Shown in pieces: positions 32,869 to 44,003 of a stretch of DNA of 52,224 nucleotides. Below the pieces are notes generated by a model. The model was given only the letters and a program-made list of their open reading frames with translations, did not search any database and had not been told where the DNA came from. Each line of letters starts with the position of its first letter. Within the stretch, counting starts at the first letter, position 1. The stretch is from contig JAHBMJ010000268.1 in the NCBI GenBank assembly GCA_018398765.1, positions 1 to 52,224 on the forward strand, written 5' to 3'. A program made the position numbers and the translations under genes. The stretch comes from Chromera velia. Lineage: Eukaryota > Sar > Chromeraceae.

Positions 32869-35800
32869 GACAAGAGGCAGATGGAGAGGAACAGAAAATG
32901 GAGCGAAACGCGACGCTGGACAGGCAGTCGCACGTTGTGAGTCTGGAAAGAAGTCGTGTCGATCAGTCTCTTCAGGCCTTTCCTTCTCTCTTCTCTCTCT
33001 GCGAGACGACGCACGGAAAGAAGCACACAGACACGCACACATGAGCAGGCGCGCGTATGCACAACAGATAGAGGCAGGCAGAGACGGAAAAACCAGCAAA
33101 TGGAAAAGAAAGAAAGAAAGACAGGGGCCTAGTGCCGGCTTAATGAAGCCCCCAGGCAGAGAGAAAACGAATGAGGCAAAACAGCTGACCGATAGTAAGA
33201 GCACTTGTACATCAGAGAGTTCAGAAGAGCGGGGGCTCCGTTCTTTCCTATCGAGTACTGCAGGCAACCAGCGCATGCATGCAGTCACGCTAGTGAGGGA
33301 GGAGAGCGATTGAGGAAGGGGATGGGGGCGCGGAGTGGCAAGACGCTTCCGGGAGATGGTGGGTGAACTATCGAAGGAAGACCAGGAAAGAATAGCGCAG
33401 GAAGGAGCACAAGAAGGTGGGGAGGAAATAGGGCGAAGAAGCGACAAAACGAATGAATGAAAGGAGAGGCCCCCCCTGACCGCATCATGCTGGCTGCCTG
33501 TCTGTTTGACTGACTGACTTGTCCTCTTTGATTGTAATAGTCTTTTTCCTGGATTCGTGGGAAGACACCACTCGCAATTCTGCAGAAAGATACAAGTGCA
33601 CAAAACAGAGAAGGGGCAGGAGGAAGGTCAGGTCGATTCTTAACTGAGGTCTTTTCATTCAACGTTATGTTCGTGGTCTTGTTCATGCCTTCCTGTCTCT
33701 CACACACAAAAATCGGGGGGAACTGCCTTTCTCTCAGGATCCAGCCTTCGGCATGCAAAGAGTTTGCACCAGTGTTCTTTCTTCCCTCCCGGAAAGGAAT
33801 AGATATGAGGAGGTGAACATGGAACTGCACCGCCCCACCGACAGATCGACAGAAAGGCTCATTTGCCTACGTGTTTGTTCTTATCAAGAGGGATACACAG
33901 AGACAAGATAGAAACACAAACAGGCTTCCAGACAGACAGACATACAGGCAAGTCAGACACCCCAGACAGACTGACCGAATCATCCAGAGAAACTTGTTGA
34001 TGTCGTCACTGTTGTATCTGCAGGAGTGAGAAAGGACCCATCAAGGAAGGAAGGAAGGAAGGAAGGGGGCAATGTGGGTACAGAGGGGCGAGAGGAAGGA
34101 AGAACGGGAAGGTGACTAGTGGAAGGAGAAGAAGAAGGCATGGGGGAAGACACAAGCACTACATTCAATCAAACAAACACCTTCGGAAATGACGTGGCTG
34201 GCTCAAGATAAAACCCAACAACATTTTGTTGATGTGACCTGAGAAAGAATGAACGAAAGGATAGAAAGAGGCTGTGTCCGTCCAACTGCTTGAAAAGAAA
34301 AGAAGAAAGACTTCGAATGGAATGGGGGGAGGGAGATGCCTGTCAACTCCTTTTCTCTCTCCGGTACGCCGCGTGATTCCGCCCGGCCACCCACTCATCC
34401 CTCTTCCTCTTCCCTCCCTCGGCATTCCTTTTTCCGACTCTTCACCGTTATGTAGAGACAAAAAGGAAAACGCACACAGGTTTAAATGGACCCCCCTCCC
34501 CCTTCCGACCTTGCAACCCCTCCAAAGATCACCTGCAACAAACATTCACACATGCACTTACATACACACACACACACACACACACACAGACACACACACA
34601 CACACATACACACACACACTCACACACTCAAAGATCGGCAGACGCATACATACAACACGCAGAAGCACATCAAAAGGTAGAAAAAAAAGGATAAATCTGA
34701 GGAGAGGGATACAGAAGGGGACCATCCCGTCGTCTGAATGACCAGAAAATATGAAGGAAGGAAAACAAAGCGAGGGAAGCTCTCTGTCTCCCCTTCTTGC
34801 GCAGTTGGACAGACAACAAACGGTCTCTCTTGCCAAACGATTGATTGACCACATCTGCGTCTGACCGATCTCATGGCTCACCAACCGCTCGACCAAGCAC
34901 CCGACTGACCAAGACGTAATCGACGTCCAGTTTCAGCAAAATCGGGTAGGCGTCGTCCTCTGTCGACGCAAAAGCCTGAGGACATGCGCATGCACGAACA
35001 CAGGCTCCACTGCAACGCTCAGCCATGCCAGTTATGGTCGTCAAGCTCCGCATCCCCCCACTAGCTCTCTGTCCTTGGAACGTCAGTGGACACAGGTTAG
35101 GGCAGAATGCCGCACGTTGACGCTTCTCCTTCAACGCAAAGCTCATTGAAGAGAAGAAAACAAACCGCAGAAGCCAGGCCTTTGCTCAGAAGGCAAACAG
35201 AAGCAACAGTTAAAGACAACTTCCTGATGTGAGGCCAGATTGAGTGATGACAGACAATTCAACAACAGAGGAGTGGCCATCGCAATCTCAAACGACATAA
35301 AGGCGGAAGAAATCGAAAAGTTGTCTTCAAGCCGCCTCTAGACTGCATAATCAATCACCCGGCCATTTGCGAGGTGTTAACTGACCAGTCCCACCGTCGC
35401 GATATGCGAATTGTTCCATGTGTTGTTGTCTACCAAGACGGTCCTGTTGGACATCGCCGTCAGTTGGTACCCATAGTCCCACCTGCATGTATGGATTCAT
35501 TTTCTGTATGAGAAAAAAATCTGTATGGAAAAGAATTCTGTATGGAAAAGAATTCTGTGTGTGTGTTGGTACCCATAGTCCCACCTGCAGGCATCAAAGC
35601 GGTCCCCGGAAGAAAGGAAAAGTTGGGAGGGAAAACCAGAAGAAACAGAAGAAAGCCACCTGGTCGGGATGCTGCGCACAACTGGCCAGACAGACGCGTT
35701 TGACGCCAACATCCGTGTGAATCTCGTGCCTGGAGTTTGATTTGAGCACAAGTACAGATGAGGGAAGAAGTGGAAAGGGCATTCATTTCTCTCCTGCACC

Positions 35801-38800
35801 TACGATTTCCTGCCATCACATCCCCACAGACCTCCCAACCAACAAATCAACGAAGGAAAAAAAAAAAAAACACACAGGAGAGAAGACGGGGGGAGGTATG
35901 CGCTTAAGCAACCAGCCAACCAACCGACCGACCGACAGAAAAACAAACAAACCGACTGACTGACTGACCAGCTCATGACCCGAGATTTGGGTGCTGTGTT
36001 CTTCCTCAGCCAGTAGTACCCCTCTCTGAAGTCGTCCTGGATCACCCGTGTCCCATCCCTCATCCTCGAAGCTGCAGGCACACTTTCCAACCAACAAGCA
36101 AGCATCATTGTTTGCTCATGTGATCTGCTGAATGCATATGATCGCACTCCAGCAACAGTGAATACAGGAAGTATCCGCACTCTTCTCGATTCTGAAAGAA
36201 GAGATATTGAAGGGACGGACGCCAGGACAGCGAGAGTGAGCGCTGGATCGCTGTGCGGTGCACAAAAGAGAAAACGAGCGTTTAACACCGACTGACTGCA
36301 CGGACGGACAGCCTGATAGATAGGGATATGCAAAGTCCATTTGGCTGATCGGCTCACTTGTCGAACAGACGAACAGTGGCAGAGGAGAAGTGGAACAACT
36401 GCTTCCTTCTCCCTTCAAGCTGGAAGGAAGGCTGAAAGAAGGAAAGAGTGCTGAAGAGAAAAAACAGGACGGGGAAGCCAAAGAAAGAACAGAAGGAGAG
36501 AGAACTTCGTTGAAACTTCTTTCACACCCTCCTGTGTTGGTCTCTCTCTCCCACCCCCTGAAGGACCGACCGAGCACAATGGAGGGATGTGAGTAGGCGA
36601 CAGAAGACGTCCAGGTCGCATGGACGATGTACTGAGGGAAGGGAAGGAGAGGAGAGGGGAACAGAGACGGAAAAAGGAAACACAAAATAATGAGCTGAGG
36701 GGCTGAAGGTCGAGTTGCCAGGCAGTTTTGTGGACACAGAAAGAGATGGGGGAAGGCTGGGGGGAATAAGAAAAATGGAGCAGTATTGGAGTTATCAAGA
36801 AGGAGCCAGAGGGTGACAACGCCTTAGAGGGAGGGACGAAGAAAGCGAAGGAGACGTCAAGACGCCTTCTCCTAGCTTCTTCTCATGCACAAACCTGAAT
36901 CGCATAGAAGAGAAGGACCCCAATCATCACCATGCACAAACCTGAATCGCATAGAAGAGAAGGACCCCAATCATCACTCATGCACAAACCTGAATCGCAT
37001 AGAAGAGAAGGACCCCAATCATCACCAGCACCAGGGCTCTGTTCAGCCTCTTCGTTTCAGGACCTCCCTTCTGCAAGCAAGCAAGCAATGAGTCAATGGA
37101 CCCACCCGTTAGACGACAAACGACGATGCGAGAACAGCACGCAAACTCGCGAACAGAAACATGACCCAGAGAGTGAGGAACGAACACTCCCTCGAGAAGG
37201 TTGCGAGACGGCATAAAGACGCAAATGCAAAAGAAAGAGAGAAGGGGAAAACAGATGCTCGAGTAGATGGATCCTTGGAAAAACGTTCACAGGGTTGCTC
37301 GCGACTAAAGAGAAGGATGCACAGAGAGAGGAAGCACAGACACCGACCGACCCCCTTTCCTCCGCCGCCTGTTCCCCCTGCGCCAGCGTCACTCTCACGC
37401 CTTCTGTCGACAACCCACCGGTCTGCCATTGAAGGAGACCTGCATGGATGCATCCAGAAAAATGGGAAGATCCAAATCAAACGGAGACAAACCCAAACGA
37501 CGGAAGTGGAATGGAGTAGCAAGATCCGACGAGGAAAAAACCAACCAGAACGATCCAAGAGAAACCAAAACAAAAAACACAAGCCGGCACAAAGCAAAGC
37601 AAAGCATCCGAAGAGGGTTCCCTGCCGGCTTGCGAGAATGGAAGCTGACACACAAACAGACACACAGACACAGAAAGAGAGAGGTAGAGAGAACGGGAGC
37701 GAGAGAGAGATCTTTTAGTCTTTCCTTGCTCATTGGCTCCCCGTCGAGGCACCTTTGCCTGTTCCCCCCCCCCCCCNNNNNNNNNNNNNNNNNNNNNNNN
37801 NNNNNNNNNNNNNNNNNNNNNNNNNNNNNNNNNNNNNNNNNNNNNNCCCCCTTCCTTACAAACCGACCTGAGATAGGAGCAGAGAGCCGAGAGTGCGTAC
37901 GAGAGGCCTATGCCGCCAAGCACCGCCATGGCGGGAGCAACGACAAGCATCAAACGGATCATCACAGCTGCATGGATGTATCGGCAAAAGAGAAAAAACG
38001 AGAACGTGGACAGTCAAAACTGAACTTTTGCAAAATTCAACTAAACAAGAAAAGAACCGGAATGAGAGACCGTCTCCCATCGGAGCAGTGACCCTCTGAG
38101 AGTGCCTGCGGGGGGAGTCACAGAAGCTCGCGTCCTCTACCAGCATGCTAGTTTGAATATGGACAAACAAATTCAATCTGCTTCAAAACACGAGGGAGGT
38201 ACACAGGCCCAGGAGCTTTGCGCTGCCTTTTCATCGACTTCCCAAACAGACACTGAAAAGAAAGGAAAAGAAAAGAAGCGTGAAAGCCAAGCGAGGGTAG
38301 CAAAGCGGAAGAACAGCTCAAGAGAGCACAGAAAAAAAAAAATCCCCATCCACCTACCCACCCGAAAAGTACACCGCAAGGACCCCGTAGAGCCCCGCAA
38401 AGAGGGACCCGTCAGTCTTCTCCTTGAAGCACAGCCACATGCCCACCGGAGCCAGGAAAACAAGAATGTGAAGATCCAGAATATAAGCACTCCTGCATGT
38501 ATTCAGCACAAAAAAGAGGATTGTAACCAGAATTCACTTTTGCACTAAAAATAAAAATGAGGCTGTAGGTGGAAACGAGCAAAGCAATGGGGAGAGAAAA
38601 AAGGAGCGTGATAGAAGGGCAGAAAGGTCAAGAGACAGATCACGTAAAAATTCAGGTTCTTGGACAGAGCAATGGCCATGCAGTTTGCCAGCCAGCCACC
38701 CTACATCTCTCCAGACAAACAGGCAGATAGGCAAGTAGGGAGGCCAGCGTAACTGCTCAAAGTCTACCTCGACACGAACACAAAAAGGTGGACAAGCGAC

Positions 38801-41800
38801 TTGCACGCAGCAGAAGGCCATGTGGCCGTCCTGTCTTCCGGAACGGCTCAGAGGTGAAGCAACCGCACACACAAATAAATACACGCATGCACGGACTGAC
38901 GGACCGACCATGTGGTAGGCTGATGTTCCGACACCGACGCGATGATCGGCACGTGTCTGCACCAGGTGTAAATAAAAAATTCATCACAGACTTATACAAG
39001 TGTCCGAAGAGAGTGAGAACATCACAAACAGAAAGAATAATAGAAAGTGAAAGGGCAAGAAGGGATAGAAACACGAAAAAAAGGGGGGGGGGGGAGTTGA
39101 ACGAACAATGGTATGCACTGGACAGAACAAAAGGCGGCCTGTGCCCATTCTCTCGTCTTACCCATCGTCCGGTCCCATGCATGCAGAAATTCTCTCTCTC
39201 TCTCTCTCTCTCTCTGTTTCCTCTATCCGGCATTCGCGTCTCAGTAGCCGGCTTTTGTACACCTGTCTCTATATCAACCAATGCTCAATGACGAATCACT
39301 TCACTTGACTTGTTTTTCCTTACACTCACTCACTCACTCACTCACTCACTGACTCACTTTGCGGCATAGGAAGGGTCCAGTAGGGTCATGGAGCGACCCG
39401 ACCACCGTGTGCGGCCCTGCACAGGAAAGAAGGAAGGAAGTGCAGCAGAGTCAGCAGGCACGCAGGTAGTCTATCAAATGCACGCAGAAGTAAATCTTTT
39501 CTTCTTCAGAGGATGAAGAACGAAGACACACAGAGAAAGGCCGCACTGGTGTCCAGCCTTCCAACTCCTTTACCTCGCTCTGCTACTGAGCGACCGACCA
39601 ACCGACTCACCGTGACAGAGAGAAATGCGAAGAGTGTGAGGAAAGCGACGATGACCGCGAACAGGGCAGCCATCAGGAGGCGGTTCAGCGTCTCTCTCGG
39701 CACCAGTTTCTGGAGGTACTCCCTCAGCACCACAGCCTGGAGGCAGGCAGGCAGGCAGGCAGGACAGAAAAGAAAGAGAATTACGAGAAGAGAAAGAGCA
39801 AGAAGCACACAAGAGAGAGAGAGAGAGAAAGAGAGAGACAGAGAGAACAGAGGACCTGAGAAAGAGTAGGGGTCCGAGCAGAGGGGGAGAAAAGCCATCA
39901 AGATGTATCGAAAGCTTTCAGTCTCTGTCAATTTCTTTTTCCTTACAGGTGCTTCGGCAACGCAGAGAGGCAAACAAGACTTCTCCTTCTCTAGTCTTCT
40001 CGACTGACTGACAGACATTCACAAGGACAAACATCCCATGAGAGGCCATGTGTTCACTCGAGTGGATGGCTGCAGCGCAAGAAAGAAAAAAAAGCACAAA
40101 ATGAAAAATGCAACTGCCATGGACAAATCGACAATACAGGTGCGCATGGAGAGACGAATATTCCCCCGCCACGGAGGAAAGGACGTGAACAAGCGACGAA
40201 GGCGAAAGGGACAAAGGTCAAGAGAGGAAGAAACGAGAGCACAGAGTCACTTGAATGAACCACAATTTCTGTGGCTCTGTGTGCCTGTCTGACCATACAT
40301 ATATGTATGTGTGCTTGTGTGTGTATCTGAGCGAGAAAAGGGAACACAGGTGCCATCCTTGCCCTGTTCACGCCCCCCTTCTCTCTCAGCCCCTCCCCCA
40401 GCCCCCCCCAAAGAGAAAAGAAGAGAAGAGACCCATGCGCCCACCTACCCACCAGCGAAGTGCACGAATGGAATGTTCAGACACAGAAGCGTCCCCAGCA
40501 CATAGTACACAGTGTACACCTGCATTCATTCATCCATTCATTCATTCATTCATTCATTCATTCGAATGGGCAGGCAGACAGGAACACACGCAAACTGAAC
40601 GGACCATCTTCAGAAATTGAATCTTTCTCCTTACAAAGACGACACAAATGGGCGAAACGGAGAGGACGACTCGAGATGGGCAATCAATAGACAAGAAGGA
40701 AAAAAGAGAGGGCCCGTTCTTTTCTTTTCTTTCGGACTGGATTCCCTTCCCCTTCCTTTCTCACATTGACGCACGCACCCACGAATGCAAAGGAAGAGAG
40801 GAAAAGAGACGGAGTGGAGATGAAATGAAATCGCCCCCCAGGCCATTACAAGAAAAAGTTGACGGGGCTCCGGAGAGAGAAAATGAAAAGCATGAGAAAA
40901 TCGACTGCTGTTAAAAACACGCGACCAGAGGCAAGACACAAGCGAGAAAGGCAACGGAGAGATAAACAAAATGAGGCACGGAGAGAAGAAGACACAGGAA
41001 AAAGTGGAACGCAGGCAGAGCTCTGTGTGCAGTCGAACAGACAGACAGGCAGACAGGCTAACCACATAGTGTCGAAGAGTGAGTCTGCCGAGAACGACCA
41101 GTGCAAGGATGTAGATGGACACAACGTTGATGATGAACACGTACCCTCCCCAAGCAGACACCTGCAGGCAGGCAGGCAGGAAGGCATCTCGGAAGAGCAG
41201 GAATCAACATTCACCCACTTTCGGGCACACACACGTGCTTGCGCAAGCTCCTGACACGACCCATCGAAAAGATGATATCCAGTAAGGCTGACGGATATAT
41301 ACAGGAACATAGAGAGCAAGACAAAGAAAGAGGCTGACACTAATCCCCACGTACGCACATACGGCCTCTCCAGATTCACCGGTCGACTCGTGTACGCATG
41401 ATGCGCAGACAGTCTCATTCACAAGAAGCCCATCAAACAAACAAACCGACCATGTAGAAGTAAGCGAGGGACGCAATCGCAGCAGAGAGGATCGTCCCGC
41501 TGTGCACTGCCCTGACGAAGGTGTAGAACGCAAACACTAGGGCGAAGATCGCGACTCCTTCATTGTCGTAGGATCCAGCGACGCTCCTGTCATGATGGTG
41601 AGTGAAGGCACAGACCGAGACGAGAAGTGAGGAGGCAAATGTGAGAGGGCGCACGGAAGAAGTTGGGCCGGCTGAGGAAGAATACTGTGAGTCTTGCGTG
41701 TTCGTGTTCTCCCTCTCGCGCCTCTTTTCTCTCAAAAACGCAGCCATTCATGCAGCCTTTGCCTCCTTTGTCTCAACCAAACGATCCCTTCTCGTCAAGA

Positions 41801-42957
41801 ACGCACTAACACGCAACACTACTCAAAACACCCACAAAAAAACAAGAAGAGCGGGAGATATTCCTCAGGGCGAGACTTGTCTGTTTACACATGTCCTTCC
41901 AACCGAAAGAGAGCACACCGTGTCTCCAAAACAATGCATGGATGAATGTACACTAAGTAGGTAAGTGCGCAAACCAACCTGGAGAGATACGAGGGGACGA
42001 TTCCGACGAATACCGCAGCGAAGAGTCCCGCCTCCGGTCTGCCAGAGACCTCTCGGGCCATCAGGTATCCTGCAGGATCGGGCACATTCATTCAAACAAT
42101 CAGTATGGGCCTAGGCAAGCGATGCGCAAAACGTCAGTTAGAGGAATGGTGCCTGGGCACACGCATACCCGAAGAACAAGGAAACAAGGAGAAAGGCCCT
42201 CAGAAAGGCCACACAAGAAAAAAGGGGCCAGCACTCACTCAGAAACATCCTTCAGTGAAGCGCTAGATGCAAGAGGGACCAGCAAGGGCTTTTGTGTTGC
42301 GACAAAAAAAGGAGAGGGTGCCGGAAGATGCAGAGAGAAATTCAACGCAATGAGGCCTGTGAAGAAACAGCGAAAGAAGATGAAGAGGGGGAACGTAAGG
42401 AGTGCATTGGGTGGAAGGAGCGTACACAGCAGACAGGTCAGGAAGAAATCACCCGAGGCAAACAAAGAGATTGCGTTCGCGCAAATTCCCTGTCGCATGC
42501 CCAATTCCCCCTCTGACCAACCTGCGAGAGCAGCCAGGCCACTGAATAGAGGTGCAAGGAACACGCAAATGTCCCTGATATCGATCACGAAACCGCAGTA
42601 CCTCAGCGTGTTGAACAGGATCGCGCTTGTTGTCATCAGCCCAGGATACAAGGTCTGTCCGACCACTCTTCCAAGTGGGTACCAGGATTCGTCATCGAAC
42701 CAGTTCCAGAACTCATAGAATCCTTCTTTGGACAAGAATTGGGTCGTTCGGTAGTTGAAGTAAGGATCAAATTCGTGAATCACAGACTCAAAACGGATGA
42801 CAGCAAATAGACGAATGCCAAATGACAAAAGACAAATCAAAAACAGAATTGAATATTCAAGTACAGGCGCCCATCTCCGTGCGGTCTTCTGCACCCCCCT
42901 CATCAGGGAGTTCTCCACAAAGATCCCCACCGCCGAATCCAAAAACTTTGCCTCCAT
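31669..42957 (-). CDS. STT3: STT3, catalytic subunit of oligosaccharyltransferase, 23 exons
   Basis: Transfers the dolichol-linked glycan to Asn in N-x-S/T sequons in the ER lumen. Exons: 42957-42522, 42069-41979, 41586-41451, 41161-41063, 40519-40453, 40069-40017, 39736-39611, 39416-39358, 38956-38909, 38492-38362, 37967-37864, 37070-36990, 36631-36571, 36071-35969, 35482-35386, 34975-34910, 34532-34510, 34017-33976, 33579-33519, 33257-33190, 32510-32466, 32295-32208, 31722-31669. These total 713 codons including the stop (712 residues; human STT3A is about 705), with phases consistent throughout. Landmarks: FDPYFNYR (D64, first DxD-type motif), [10 protein letters not shown] (363-372), WWDYG (532-536, split across exons 14/15), DNNTWNN, DxxKxxxMI (D599, K602, M606). 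About 13 membrane helices precede a luminal C-terminal domain. The exon 11 donor is the least certain: 37864 (GTTTGT) keeps the frame, while GTCGGT at 37868 would not. Intron 11 contains an N gap. Divergent from the symporter gene. Confidence 0.95.
32804..32866. repeat. (CA)n(GA)n microsatellite
   Basis: CA repeats followed by GA repeats in STT3 intron 20. Confidence 0.9.
34559..34627. repeat. Interrupted CA microsatellite
   Basis: CA repeats about 25 bp upstream (in gene sense) of the acceptor of the 23-nt STT3 exon 17, which gives that microexon a TG-rich upstream tract. Confidence 0.85.
35463..35589. repeat. Duplicated 25-bp exon-15 splice acceptor
   Basis: The 25 bp at 35463-35487, spanning the CAG acceptor and the first bases of STT3 exon 15, recur exactly at 35565-35589. 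The intervening DNA holds three CTGTATGGAAAAG-like units. The outer copy provides a second CAG acceptor whose use would shift the frame. Confidence 0.85.
36884..37025. repeat. 47-bp unit in three tandem copies at the end of STT3 exon 12
   Basis: Identical 47-bp units occupy 36884-36930, 36931-36977 and 36979-37025. Each contains the last 36 coding bases of STT3 exon 12 plus the GTTTGTGCATG donor. The 36979-37025 copy is the real exon end; the other two lie in the following intron. Confidence 0.9.
37777..37846. other. Assembly gap (70 N) in STT3 intron 11
   Basis: N run bounded on both sides by C-homopolymers, so the gap probably replaces a long C/G tract. The aligned protein is continuous across the flanking exons, although a short exon inside the gap cannot be excluded: STT3 proteins often carry a loop of about 25 residues here. 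Confidence 0.85.
40523..40564. repeat. (ATTC)n microsatellite
   Basis: About ten ATTC units in STT3 intron 4, starting next to the exon 5 acceptor. Confidence 0.85.
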
Positions 42958-44003
42958 CGTGATCTTGCTTTGACAGGACCTCAGGAGGTGTAAAGAGGGC
43001 CGGCGAGGTAGAGTTCAACTCGATCGGCGAGAGTCAGAGAACAGGTGGGTATTTTGCACGAGATTGAAGTGGAAGGATAATTTATTTCCCTTCGCACTCT
43101 TGTACTTCCGAGTAGAGCTTTATTTTCTGGCCCCTAGTTCAGGACGAGTGAGCCTGCACAAAGAAGCCCAGGCGCTTACCCTTTTTGTTTCCTTGAATTC
43201 TGGAAATTTCGAGCCAAACAGTTTTTCCGCACAGGCCGCACACCCAGCTGCTGGCCAGACCAGAGAGGCGACCGACTTGGATCCAGAAGAGACGGACGGG
43301 GAGTCTGGACAAAACTCTGAACCGCCGGTCAAAGAGTTCCCAGGGACCACTGGCGCAAGCACTCTGGCATCACGAGGGCTATGACGAGAAAAGGTGCCCT
43401 AGCAAACCATCCACACACACAGCAACAAATTCAGATGAGTGTAAACTATGGCTTTCCAGTGTCAAAAACCTGACTGGACACAGAATCCATAGCAGCGTCT
43501 CCACGCGAAAATCCAGAAGTTTCAGGACCGATTTTTCGGGTGAAATTCATGCACCGAATTGGTGAAATGAATTCACCGAATTTGGTGAAATTCACCGATT
43601 TGGTGAAAAAATTCACCGAATCGGCGAATCATTTGGTGAAATTCACCGATTTGGTGAAATTCACATTAAGCGGTTTCACTTTCCGTCAGGCTGCGCGTGT
43701 CTTTCGGGACCGCGAACGTACGGTCAACCTGACATGGTCACAGCGATCGTTCAAAGCGAAAAAGACTTTCATTATCCTTCCCTTCACCTGACACTCCGCA
43801 TCTGTTGATGTACTATACAGCGTGCTGAAATGACAGTGACCATACTTGCATCATGCTCCGAGATGCGTCCAGAGAGCGAGCTCTAGCTGAAAGTATTTCA
43901 TTGCTGTAGAGGCTTCCGGAACGGCTGTGCTGTGCTGGCTGTGGTTGAGGGGGGACAAGTTTTCATCTGATCCGTTCTCGTTTGCTGTCACAGGAAAAGA
44001 ACG
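42958..44003. promoter_or_regulatory. Shared upstream region of STT3 and the symporter
   Basis: About 1 kb between two divergent start codons, so it should hold both promoters. It contains a cluster of GGTGAA-A-TTCACC units (43536-43672), listed separately. No TATA-like element can be assigned with confidence. A 106-codon plus frame at 43064-43384 is not convincing. Confidence 0.45.
43536..43672. repeat. Cluster of GGTGAA-n-TTCACC inverted-repeat units
   Basis: Five or more copies of the hyphenated palindrome GGTGAA-A-TTCACC or near variants (spacer one to four bases), mostly separated by GATTT or GAATTT, between two divergent genes. It could be an operator-like array or simple minisatellite expansion. 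Confidence 0.7.

Noticed and set aside
32435-33313. Plus-strand frame of 292 codons
   Set aside because: Overlaps STT3 exons 20 and 21 in antisense, crosses a microsatellite and shows no domain.
34174-34190. A 17-nt candidate STT3 exon between exons 16 and 18
   Set aside because: It fits the phase but encodes PRHFR; the 23-nt exon at 34510-34532 fits the phase and encodes the conserved VIFGG.
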